Assembly (NCBI GenBank): GCA_963678255.2
Contig: OY782778.1
Coordinates: 310,001-374,000 of the forward strand
Length of the DNA: 64,000 nucleotides
Direction of reading: 5' to 3'
From: G963678255 sp963678255
GTDB lineage: Bacteria > Cloacimonadota > Cloacimonadia > Cloacimonadales > WRIO01
The notes beneath the pieces were generated by a model. The model saw nothing but the letters and a program-made list of their open reading frames with translations, had not been told where the DNA came from and searched no databases. Of this stretch, positions 25,745-33,435 are shown piece by piece (position 1 is the stretch's first letter; each line of letters opens with the position of its first letter). Position numbers and translations under genes: made by a program.

Positions 25745-26530
25745 ATGACTTTACAGCTTAATCGCACAATTCTATTATTGGTAATTGTTCTTTTTACAAC
25801 CATTTTAATGGCTGACACTATTATTTTGGCAGCTGATCCCTGGATGCCGTATAATGGACAATCAGATTCTAGCAATCCAGGTTATTGTATTGAAATTGCC
25901 AAAGCAGTTTTTCAAAAAGCAGGGCATAAAGTGACCTATCAGGTTTTACCTTTTAGCCGAGCTATTCAGGATGCATCTAATGGCAAGGTTAACGGGGTTG
26001 TTGGTGCAGCAAAAACAGATGTTCCTGATTTTATTTTCCCTGTAAATGAGATAGGAATTAGCAGCTCAAAGTTTTTTGTTAAAAAAAATTCTACTTGGAA
26101 GTATGATGGTGTTAAATCTCTGAAAAATGAAAAATTAGGTGTTGTGCAAGACTATACCTATGGCGATGAAACTTTTGATGGTTTTGTTGAAGAATCTATA
26201 AAAAACCATTCAACCAATGTTGAAGTTGCTCGAGGGGATGCACCTCTTGAAAAACTAATCAATATGCTTTTAGCAGATAGAATCAGCGTTGTTGTTGAGG
26301 ATGGTCTGGTCATGCAATATACTTTAAAACATCTTGGAAAAACAAATGATATTAAGCTTGCTTCTTCTTTAAGTGACGCTTCAAAAGTATATATCGCTTT
26401 CCCTCCAAACAATCCAAAGTCAAAAGAATATGCCAAGATTCTTTCAGATGGTATTTCTGATATGAGAGCTTCTGGAGAATTAAAAAAGATTATGGTAAAA
26501 TATGGATTAACTGATTGGGCTGGTAAATAA
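25745..26530 (+). CDS. Periplasmic amino-acid-type substrate-binding protein
   Basis: A 261-residue protein with a signal peptide (about 23 residues). The mature part follows the SBP_bac_3 family (PF00497): 'ADPWMPYNGQSDSSNPGYCIEIAKAVFQKAGHKVTYQVLPFSRAIQDASNGKVNGVVGAAKTD' and later 'LKNEKLGVVQDYTYGDE'. Such proteins capture amino acids or similar solutes for ABC importers or act as sensors. No permease or ATPase gene is adjacent, so it may be an orphan that serves a distant transporter. It has a strong AAAGGAGG site and its own terminator. Confidence 0.88.
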   Translation: MTLQLNRTILLLVIVLFTTILMADTIILAADPWMPYNGQSDSSNPGYCIEIAKAVFQKAGHKVTYQVLPFSRAIQDASNGKVNGVVGAAKTDVPDFIFPVNEIGISSSKFFVKKNSTWKYDGVKSLKNEKLGVVQDYTYGDETFDGFVEESIKNHSTNVEVARGDAPLEKLINMLLADRISVVVEDGLVMQYTLKHLGKTNDIKLASSLSDASKVYIAFPPNNPKSKEYAKILSDGISDMRASGELKKIMVKYGLTDWAGK

Positions 26531-26551
26531 AGTATATTAAATAATCTAATA

Positions 26552-26588
26552 GTCAGGTATTTTTTGATAAAAATACTTGGCTTTTTTT
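26552..26588 (+). terminator. Terminator after the substrate-binding protein gene
   Basis: A 13-pair stem (GTCAGGTATTTTT/AAAAATACTTGGC, two G-T pairs) followed by seven T residues. Confidence 0.85.
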
Positions 26589-26631
26589 ATTATTTGGGAA
26601 CTTCAGGATAATTTGTGAAATCATTATAGAA

Positions 26632-26659
26632 TGTAAGGGGAGAAGGATCTCCCCTTACA
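26632..26659. terminator. Perfect 12-bp hairpin between convergent genes
   Basis: TGTAAGGGGAGA-AGGA-TCTCCCCTTACA, 9 bases past the stop of the minus-strand gene at 26669. A strong T run is missing on either side, so it may be a weak terminator, an RNA-stabilising stem or an intergenic repeat. Confidence 0.5.
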
Positions 26660-26668
26660 ATTTCAAAG

Positions 26669-27781
26669 TTAAAATTTATATCCTAAAGTAAAATCCCAAT
26701 CATCTTGAGAATCTTGAAGCTCTCCACCAGGGAATTTAGCATAATTTATTTGAACATTGTATTTATTTAGTGTATATTTCAAACCATATCCCTTTGTATG
26801 TCCAGTTATTCTACCATCAGGATCATCGTAATAGCCTAATCTACAAAATAATATATTAAACAAACCAATCTCAGTTCCCCATGATTGGATAGGAGTCGTG
26901 TTTAAAACATTCCTTTGATTTATAGCAATTTGTAAGGAAACCAAATCTCCAGAGCCATCAGGACTGGTATAGAACAACTCTGAAGAAGCTCCATTTTGTG
27001 GGATACTGAAACGGGCTGAGAATCCGACACTCTCGTCAGAATATATTTTATCTTTTTGTAGCTCATTTTTATATTTGATTGTTTTATTGCTGAAATTAAT
27101 TGCATTATAACCAATGCCTGTTTCAAAACGACTTTTTGGCATTATTGCATCTCTAAAGTTGAACTTGGCAAACAAACCTAAATTCAGACAATTTGCTTTT
27201 GCGGTTGTTATTCTATATGGTTCAGACAATCCTATACCATCAGGAGCTAGATTTGATCTTATATCAATGTAAGTAATACCTGCACCAAAAAGAAAGTTTT
27301 CAGGGAGATTTTTTATAATGGAAGAATTAACAGAAAGATTATATCTTAAAGCTTGCTCATTAGCATTGAATTGACTGAGAATGAAACCATTTTCATCTGT
27401 TCTCTCTTGCTTTCCATAATCAAAATAAGATCCAAATCCTTTACTTGAATTATACATTGGAAAGCTCAGTCCAAACCCTTTCCAAGCTAGATTTACATAA
27501 CCATTATAAAAATACATGTCATCAACTCCAGGAACATCGTCCAACCAATGGACTTTATTTATTGTGTAATAAATCCCCTGATGTAAGGATGACAAAGCTG
27601 GGTTATCATAAGAAATGAAGGCATCATTGTGCCAAAAATCAGCAGAGCCGACATCTATCCCCATCCCATAAGTTCGGGCTGAGGGATTTAAAGCAATAAA
27701 TATTACTCCATATTCTGACATAGCTATAAGACATGTAAAACAGTAAATAGTCAAAAATAATACAAGAATTCTTCTTTTCAT
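26669..27781 (-). CDS. PorV/UPF0164-like outer-membrane beta-barrel protein
   Basis: A 370-residue protein with a signal peptide (about 20 residues). The mature start 'FIALNPSARTYGMGIDVGSADFWHNDAFISYDNPALSS' matches the N-terminal pattern of the PorV/PorQ and UPF0164 families, where 'SAR..GMG.A' precedes a run of barrel strands. The C-terminus ends in an aromatic strand (DWDFTLGYKF), as outer-membrane barrels do. Family members act in or beside type IX-like secretion or as FadL-like porins. The sorting-domain protein at 912-3053 makes a secretion role plausible. Monocistronic with an AAGGAT site. Confidence 0.75.
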   Translation of the reverse strand: MKRRILVLFLTIYCFTCLIAMSEYGVIFIALNPSARTYGMGIDVGSADFWHNDAFISYDNPALSSLHQGIYYTINKVHWLDDVPGVDDMYFYNGYVNLAWKGFGLSFPMYNSSKGFGSYFDYGKQERTDENGFILSQFNANEQALRYNLSVNSSIIKNLPENFLFGAGITYIDIRSNLAPDGIGLSEPYRITTAKANCLNLGLFAKFNFRDAIMPKSRFETGIGYNAINFSNKTIKYKNELQKDKIYSDESVGFSARFSIPQNGASSELFYTSPDGSGDLVSLQIAINQRNVLNTTPIQSWGTEIGLFNILFCRLGYYDDPDGRITGHTKGYGLKYTLNKYNVQINYAKFPGGELQDSQDDWDFTLGYKF

Positions 27782-27885
27782 AAAAATATCCTTTTTTTGA
27801 GTTTTACTGAAAATAACTTGTTATAGTTTTGATGTCAAGTGATTTATTTTAAAAATATGGTTTAAAAAGAATTAAATGAGAAAGA

Positions 27886-27902
27886 TAGGTCGAATTGATC
27901 AA
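27886..27902. repeat. Short dispersed repeat TAGGTCGAATTGATCAA
   Basis: The 17-base string recurs at about 38033-38049 in front of the methyltransferase gene. The spacer 27782-28190 also holds a degenerate GCAAAT/ATTTG palindrome (about 27928-27945), a CCCC/GGGG hairpin near 28030 and the repeat at 28084. Confidence 0.4.
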
Positions 27903-28083
27903 AACACTCAGGAAAATGGAGCTATCTTGCAAATTAGAGATTTGTAGATAAAAAAGAAAAGAGATAAAAGTTTAGCATCATCGTATGTGATTTGCTATAA
28001 TATTATATATTGCTAAGATCAAGCCTGACCCCCCTATCGGGGATATTAAGTTTCGAGGACGAACAATCCTTCCTCGATAGCAA

Positions 28084-28112
28084 CTGCAAACAAGATGTTC
28101 GCAGAACGAATC
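28084..28112. repeat. Dispersed palindromic repeat (CTGCAAACA family), copy 1
   Basis: CTGCAAACA-AGA-TGTTCGCAG followed by AACGAATC. Nearly identical copies lie at 51970-51998 and 54384-54412. The stem has one G-T type mismatch here (TGTTCGCAG) that is restored to TGTTTGCAG in the second copy. Confidence 0.65.
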
Positions 28113-28190
28113 ATCTGCGCATTTCTAGTGCCTGATTGTAAAGAGAACAAGAAGGGATTCTTGGTTTACTGGGATGAGTAACTATATTCT

Positions 28191-28703
28191 TTAAAAAGTA
28201 ATCCCAATTAATCCTATAGCTTTCATACCTGCATTAAATTCTACAAATAATCTGGTCTTCTTATGTTCAAAACCCAAAACAGTCAAATTTAAGCTAGGAA
28301 ATGTTTCATTATTAGTAGTCATTATTCCTCCATGTAATCCTGAGTAATATCTTAAGGTCTCGGAATTGTAATAGTTTGCTGAGAACCCTATCATAAGATT
28401 AATAATAGAAATCACTTCTGTAGATGAATTACTTTTATCGTAATCATTATTTTTTCTTACTTCTATTGTTTCAATATTAAAGGAAAATTGCTTGCTCCAA
28501 CGCTTAGAGTTTTCAGATTTTATACTAAACTCGTAGTTCCCTAAATCATTAACAAGATCTGAATTGATACTACTTATACCACCTATAGCCAACCCAAACA
28601 TTGATGCATATCCAGCAGAAACTCCAACCCTTTTTGAAGAATTTTGTGCCAATAATTGACTCATTAATACCAACATACTTATAAAAAATAATGCTTTCTT
28701 CAA
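28191..28703 (-). CDS. Small outer-membrane barrel-like protein, paralog 2 (170 aa)
   Basis: A 170-residue protein with a signal peptide (MKKALFFISMLVLMSQLLAQ) and alternating hydrophobic strands ending in a terminal Phe (GLIGITF), as in small outer-membrane barrels. It is a paralog of the gene just upstream: 'YYNSETLRYYSGLHGGIM' and 'VEFNAGMKAIGLIGITF' correspond to 'YFNTESIKLYSGVQAGLM' and 'LELNAGSKAMINFGLSF'. The best start is TTG at 28703 behind AGGAGG; the nearby ATG is out of frame. The gap to the paralog is 8 bases. Function unknown. Confidence 0.65.
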   Translation of the reverse strand: MKKALFFISMLVLMSQLLAQNSSKRVGVSAGYASMFGLAIGGISSINSDLVNDLGNYEFSIKSENSKRWSKQFSFNIETIEVRKNNDYDKSNSSTEVISIINLMIGFSANYYNSETLRYYSGLHGGIMTTNNETFPSLNLTVLGFEHKKTRLFVEFNAGMKAIGLIGITF

Positions 28704-28711
28704 TCATCCTC

Positions 28712-29194
28712 CTAAAAACTTAATCCAAAATTAATCATAGCTTTAGAACCAGCATTTAATTCTAAAAATAAATCTAATCCTTTTAATTTTAATCCTAAAA
28801 GATTAATATTCCCAACAAGCATGCTAGGCATTAAACCTGCCTGAACCCCAGAATATAATTTTATTGACTCGGTGTTAAAATAATTGTATGAAACACCGCC
28901 CATAATGGAAGTGAAAGGGGGTCTGTATTTATCAGGCATGTCATTTGGATAATGAGCATAAAAATTCTCGTAGATAAAAGATAAAGTATAATCTATCTTC
29001 TGAGATTTCTCAATACTTAATGAAAACTGATAAGTCCCATAAGCATCTAAAAAATACTTATTGGCAATTGCATTTCCAAATAAAGAAACTGATCCATAAC
29101 ATACATCAAAATGGTATTTGTCTTCAGCAAATAAATTTCCAAACAATAGTAATAACATAAAAACTAATATAACTGCACATTTTCTTTTCATCAT
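28712..29194 (-). CDS. Small outer-membrane barrel-like protein, paralog 1 (160 aa)
   Basis: A 160-residue protein with a signal peptide (about 23 residues) and strand-like alternation ending in Phe (INFGLSF). It shares its layout and several segments with the next gene, so the pair arose by tandem duplication followed by strong divergence. Two consecutive ATG codons start the frame after AGGATAAT. I recognise no named family. Confidence 0.65.
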   Translation of the reverse strand: MMKRKCAVILVFMLLLLFGNLFAEDKYHFDVCYGSVSLFGNAIANKYFLDAYGTYQFSLSIEKSQKIDYTLSFIYENFYAHYPNDMPDKYRPPFTSIMGGVSYNYFNTESIKLYSGVQAGLMPSMLVGNINLLGLKLKGLDLFLELNAGSKAMINFGLSF

Positions 29195-29362
29195 ATTATC
29201 CTAGTTAATTATTTGACCAATATTCACAATTTAAAAAATAACTGTCAAGTTTTATTTTCTTAGCTTTACTTATAAAATACCGAGACTGTCTAAATCTTCT
29301 CCAATAGATATCATTTGAAAGCAATTCATCAACCAAGAAGCTTATCTCTTATCTCTTATCTG

Positions 29363-29449
29363 CAACACTCCAGTGTTGAGACTGTTCACTTTTTATTGTT
29401 GATTTTCCTGATTAGACCCTATTCATCACTTTTTGAAGTGAACAGTCTC
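29363..29449 (+). repeat. Palindrome plus MITE-like element with 14-bp inverted ends
   Basis: CAACACT-CC-AGTGTTG (29363-29378) abuts an element bounded by perfect inverted ends GAGACTGTTCACTT (29378-29391) and AAGTGAACAGTCTC (29436-29449). The 44 bases between share TTTATTG.TGATTTTCCTGATTA with the copy at 20873-20977. The element encodes nothing. The rest of the 29195-29583 spacer shows no gene. Confidence 0.6.
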
Positions 29450-29583
29450 TTAAGCACCAAGGATGGAAGGAATTAGGAATGAGTTTGGAAGGAGTTAGTA
29501 GGGATGTAGAATTGAGTTAGGCTACATTGTTTTTTGATTCCTAAGAGTATAAAATCTGCATTTCCCTGCCTGTACCCCCAATT

Positions 29584-30729
29584 TTAGCTTGTCACTTCAT
29601 GCGTAGTAAAATATCCCGCTACTTTCTTCAGTTCAGTAGGAATATCTATATGTTGGGGACATTTGGGAAGACAAGCTCCGCAATTGGTACACTTGTCCGC
29701 TCTCTGGTCTTCAGGGCAAGAGTGCATATACATCGAGGCTGTTTGGTCTTTGCTATCAAAGATTTTACTTTGGTTGTAAAAACTAAAGACATTAGAGATA
29801 GCAACGTTACTGAGGCATGGCTGACAATAACCGCAACCCGTGCAGGGATTTGCCTTTCTGCTGCGAATAGCTTTACGGGCTTGAGGGTAAAGATTGAGTT
29901 CATGTGTGGTGAGACTTTGAGCTTGGACAGTATCAGCTATCTGGATATTTTCCTGTACCTGCACCAGAGTGGACATACCGCTTAGAACTACTTGGATTTG
30001 GGGATAATTCCAGAGAAAGCGTAAAGCCCTGTCAACTGCTGTACGCTGCTCGCGTGATTTATTCCAGACTGCTTGTACTACGTCGGGCAGCGGGTCTGCC
30101 AGAAAACCGCCTCTCAGAGGCTCCATGACAACGATACCGATCCCCTTTGAGGCAGCATAACGCATACCTCGTAAACCAGCCTGATAGGCTATATCAAGAT
30201 AATTGAGCTGGATTTGGCAGAAGTCCCATTCATAAGCATCAATGATATTGTGAAAGACTTTGAAACTATCGTGAAAAGAAAAGCCTGCATAGCCTATCTT
30301 TCCAGATTGTTTGGCTTTCGTCAGCCAGTCCAATATACCCAGGTTGTGTATTTTCTGCCACGGTTTATTGTCCAAACCGTGCAGGAGATAGTAGTCTATA
30401 TGGTCGGTTTGCAGTTTTTCCAACTGCTTATTGAAGTACACGTCCATCTCAGCAGGTTCCTTAATGAGCCAGTCAGGCATTTTGGTAGCAATTTTTACTT
30501 TATCCCGCAACCCATCCTTGAGAAATTCTCCCAGAAAGACTTCACTTTCTTCCTGATGGTAATTCCAGGCGGTATCAAAGTAGTTTACTCCTCTATCTAT
30601 GGCAGCTTGCAACATCTGAGTAGATTTCTCTCTGTCGATATTTCCTTCGGTAGTCGTGGGAAAACGCATGCATCCATATCCCAGAATTGACAGTTTATCT
30701 TTATGAGCAGGCATCGTGCGGTATTGCAT
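29584..30729 (-). CDS. Aldo/keto reductase with C-terminal 4Fe-4S ferredoxin-like region
   Basis: A 381-residue oxidoreductase. The AKR barrel is seen in 'LGYGCMRFPTT', 'AIDRGVNYFDTAWNYHQEESEVFLGEFL' (the catalytic Asp and Tyr), 'VKIATKMP', 'DYYLLHGLD' and 'IGYAGFSFHD'. The C-terminal 85 residues carry 'CTGCGYCQPC' and 'CTNCGACLPKCPQHIDIP', so at least one Fe-S cluster is likely, as in the COG1453 group of anaerobes. It probably moves electrons between a ferredoxin-like carrier and a carbonyl substrate. The gene is visibly richer in G+C than its neighbours, with many GC-ending codons, which hints at acquisition from elsewhere. Confidence 0.9.
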   Translation of the reverse strand: MQYRTMPAHKDKLSILGYGCMRFPTTTEGNIDREKSTQMLQAAIDRGVNYFDTAWNYHQEESEVFLGEFLKDGLRDKVKIATKMPDWLIKEPAEMDVYFNKQLEKLQTDHIDYYLLHGLDNKPWQKIHNLGILDWLTKAKQSGKIGYAGFSFHDSFKVFHNIIDAYEWDFCQIQLNYLDIAYQAGLRGMRYAASKGIGIVVMEPLRGGFLADPLPDVVQAVWNKSREQRTAVDRALRFLWNYPQIQVVLSGMSTLVQVQENIQIADTVQAQSLTTHELNLYPQARKAIRSRKANPCTGCGYCQPCLSNVAISNVFSFYNQSKIFDSKDQTASMYMHSCPEDQRADKCTNCGACLPKCPQHIDIPTELKKVAGYFTTHEVTS

Positions 30730-30961
30730 ATTTGTACTCCTTCTTCAGAGTAATTAGATTTTAAAAAGTAAACTGCAAAATCCTTATTAGCTTGTCAATA
30801 AATTTAGGAAAGCTTTTCTGGATCGACTACACATTTTCAACACCTGACTCCTTGGCAATAAAAGGATAATGCCTTATTCTAAGAGTTGATCGAAAACTCT
30901 TTTAATTTCATTGTAATTCTTTCTCTTACTTATTTTTAGAACCAAGAATCCTTTATTTTGG

Positions 30962-30981
30962 AACGACCAAAGATGGTCGTT
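30962..30981. repeat. Hairpin in an otherwise empty spacer
   Basis: AACGACCA-AAGA-TGGTCGTT followed by a T-rich stretch. A second small hairpin (TTCAGC/GCTGAA) lies near 31071. Between 30730 and 31207 I see no gene; a TTGACA at about 31160 may belong to the promoter of the next gene. Confidence 0.4.
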
Positions 30982-31207
30982 TTACTTTTGAGAATGGGCA
31001 AGATGTTGGTTTCTTGAATAGTGGACAGTTGTTATTAAAAAGGTAGAGTTGGAGAATCTAAGTGCCCTTTTCAGCATATGAGCTGAATAGACACTTAATC
31101 TGAAACAATAATTTTTTTGTTTGTTTAGTAATAGTAAAAGATAGAAAATAATTTTTTTGTTGACAATTTGTAAATTTAAAATGTTTAAAATTGAGAAAGA
31201 GGAATAA

Positions 31208-31555
31208 ATGGATCATAATAAAATATTACAGAAATTGTTAGACATTAGAAAAGATCGTCATTGGGATCAGTTTCATGATCCAAAAAATTTATCAATGGCT
31301 CTATCAATTGAGACAAGTGAATTAATGGAGCATTTTCTTTGGGTCAGAAAAGAGGAAATCAGTAGATTTTCTACTGAGAAAAAACAAGAAATATCAGAAG
31401 AGATAGCAGATGTGTTTATTTATCTCACTTATCTAGCTCATGGATTAGATATAGACATAGAATCCTCAGTTGAAAGAAAATTGGAATTAAATGCTGTTAA
31501 ATATCCTATAGAAAAAGTTAAAGGTTCGATAACAAAGTATAATAGATTTATTTGA
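31208..31555 (+). CDS. MazG-like nucleotide pyrophosphohydrolase
   Basis: A 115-residue all-alpha NTP pyrophosphatase. 'SIETSELMEHFLW' and 'EEIADVFIYLTYLAHGLDID' supply the ExxE and ExxD pairs that bind Mg2+ in the MazG-like/dCTPase family; the N-terminal 'RDWDQFHDPKNL' pattern is present as 'DRHWDQFHDPKNLSMAL'. The family hydrolyses (d)NTPs to NMP and pyrophosphate, for pool cleaning or as part of phage-related and biosynthetic loci. It lies 90 bases before a plus-strand biosynthetic-looking cluster and may be its first gene. Confidence 0.88.
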   Translation: MDHNKILQKLLDIRKDRHWDQFHDPKNLSMALSIETSELMEHFLWVRKEEISRFSTEKKQEISEEIADVFIYLTYLAHGLDIDIESSVERKLELNAVKYPIEKVKGSITKYNRFI

Positions 31556-31645
31556 ACATGAAAAGGAGACAACTTTTATAAACACAGATACATTTTTTAA
31601 TCAGCAAAACTAGATTGAGTTATTTAGTAAAATGGAGTAAGATCA

Positions 31646-32344
31646 ATGCCTATTATAAAAAGAGTATTTTATGGGATTTATAAATCAGTGATCATGAAGA
31701 TAAGGCAAAGTAAACTTCTCTTTAAAATAATGTTTGGATATTTTCCTAAAGACAAAGCCTACGACAATTATTGGGATTGGACCAGTTTAATTCTAGTAAA
31801 AGTTTTAAAAAAATATTCAGGTTTAAAATTAAATTTATTAGATATGGGGACAGGTCCATACGGAGTTTTATCTTATTATAGTTTTAAAAAATTAAACTAT
31901 CAATCCATTACAGGTAGTGATAAGATCCCTGAGTTAATCCATAATTCTAAGCAACAAATGCATCAGACTACGATCAAATTTATAGTTAGTGATTTATTTG
32001 AAAATTTACCAGAGAAGTATGATCTAATTATATTTAATACGCCTTATATTGATGAAGATACAGGGAATAACTTAGAAATATTTAAGACAGATTTACAGCG
32101 TAAAAGGTGGTCAGGCGGGAATACAGGGACAGAAATTATAAAAAGGTTTTTATCACAGTTAAAAGAGCATTTGCGCATTAAGGGGATAGGAGTAATTGGA
32201 GTAAACAGATTTTATATATCAGATAATAAAATAAAAGTTATACTGAAGGCTTATCATTATAAAATATTAAAGATCCATTATAATAGCCTAAGTCAAGCAT
32301 GTGCTTATGAAATCCAAGCCATTGTTGAAAGTGAGGAGAAATGA
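31646..32344 (+). CDS. Class I SAM-dependent methyltransferase, HemK/N5-glutamine-like
   Basis: A 232-residue protein. Motif I is 'NLLDMGTGPYGVLSYYS' and a downstream 'DLIIFNTPYIDE' resembles the NPPY loop of HemK/N6-adenine type enzymes (here NTPY). 'SDLFENLPEKYD' supplies the acidic motif. The N-terminal 45 residues are basic and may bind a carrier or nucleic acid. It overlaps the PP-loop gene by 4 bases, so it belongs to that operon and probably modifies the same product. Substrate unknown. Confidence 0.75.
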   Translation: MPIIKRVFYGIYKSVIMKIRQSKLLFKIMFGYFPKDKAYDNYWDWTSLILVKVLKKYSGLKLNLLDMGTGPYGVLSYYSFKKLNYQSITGSDKIPELIHNSKQQMHQTTIKFIVSDLFENLPEKYDLIIFNTPYIDEDTGNNLEIFKTDLQRKRWSGGNTGTEIIKRFLSQLKEHLRIKGIGVIGVNRFYISDNKIKVILKAYHYKILKIHYNSLSQACAYEIQAIVESEEK

Positions 32345-33435
32345 AACGTTGTAGCAAATGTTTATTACCAGATACTTTGCCTAATAGTAATTTCAATAGT
32401 CAAGATGAATGTTTTTGGTGTCAAACGGGATATCCATTATATGAGCCAAAAGGAAATGCTCGTTTGAAAAGAATTTTAGAATCTCATCGTAGTCAAACAA
32501 ACACAGCAGATTGTTTAGTAGGACTAAGTGGAGGGAAAGATAGTACTTATACACTTTATAGATTAGTAAAAGAATATGGACTTAAAGTAGAAGCGTTTAC
32601 CTATATTCATGAAGGGTCTGTTGATTTTGCACTTGAAAATGCTAAGAATGTCTGCAAGCAATTAGGTGTAAAACATCATATAGTATCATTAAAGAATCAG
32701 GCACATTTAAAGTCATTTCAGGATTATTTTATAGCCTGGACAGAGCAAGAAACTGCTGTGAGTGCTGGTTTAACCTGTGTAGCTTGCAAACATCTTCATA
32801 TATTAGGATATCAAATAGCAGTGAAGAGGAAAATTCCAATGATTGTATGGTCTTCCAGTCCTTTAGAATATTCCCCATTTCTAGCAATAAAGAATAAACA
32901 AGATAAAAAGAATCCATTTAAGCGAGAAGGTTTAATCAAGAGTTCTTATCAATTTATAAAACAGGCAATAAAATCACCTAAGCTTTGCAAAGCATTTATA
33001 AATAATTTTCATACGAGTGTATATGGATGTTTAGCCGTATTTCCAAGCTCAAGTTATCTATCAAAGCGTTTTCCAACAATAAAATCAATAATGTTTTACG
33101 ATTATGAGACATGGGACCCTCAAAAAATTAGAGCAGAGATCCAAGAGCAATTGAATTGGAAAGTACCAGCCGAGATCAAAGAAGATTGGCATTCTGACTG
33201 TGTTTTTAACATTTTTAAGGAATATATGTTTCAAAAGATGTTGGGTGTTTCATATACAGATGCCTTTCTTAGTAATCAAATTCGTTACGGTTTAAAGAAT
33301 AGAGAATCCGCGTTGATAGAATTACAGAACAGTAAGAAAAACTTTTCTGAGGCTTTACCAAGGGCTTTAGCTTTTGTAAAGTTAGACTATTTAGCTAGTA
33401 AAATTGATTTTGATTGTTTTAAGGAGAAAGAATGA
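32341..33435 (+). CDS. PP-loop ATPase, N-acetyl sugar amidotransferase-like
   Basis: A 364-residue protein. An N-terminal zinc-binding region 'CSKCLLPDTLPNSNFNSQDECFWCQ' is followed by the PP-loop 'GLSGGKDSTYTLYRL' (60-74). This is the architecture of the WbpG/WbuX-like amidotransferases, which adenylate and amidate sugars in O-antigen and other glycan pathways. A further 'CVACK' sits near residue 150. It overlaps both its neighbours by 4 bases. No glycosyltransferases lie nearby, so the substrate may be a secondary metabolite rather than a glycan. Confidence 0.75.
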   Translation: MKRCSKCLLPDTLPNSNFNSQDECFWCQTGYPLYEPKGNARLKRILESHRSQTNTADCLVGLSGGKDSTYTLYRLVKEYGLKVEAFTYIHEGSVDFALENAKNVCKQLGVKHHIVSLKNQAHLKSFQDYFIAWTEQETAVSAGLTCVACKHLHILGYQIAVKRKIPMIVWSSSPLEYSPFLAIKNKQDKKNPFKREGLIKSSYQFIKQAIKSPKLCKAFINNFHTSVYGCLAVFPSSSYLSKRFPTIKSIMFYDYETWDPQKIRAEIQEQLNWKVPAEIKEDWHSDCVFNIFKEYMFQKMLGVSYTDAFLSNQIRYGLKNRESALIELQNSKKNFSEALPRALAFVKLDYLASKIDFDCFKEKE

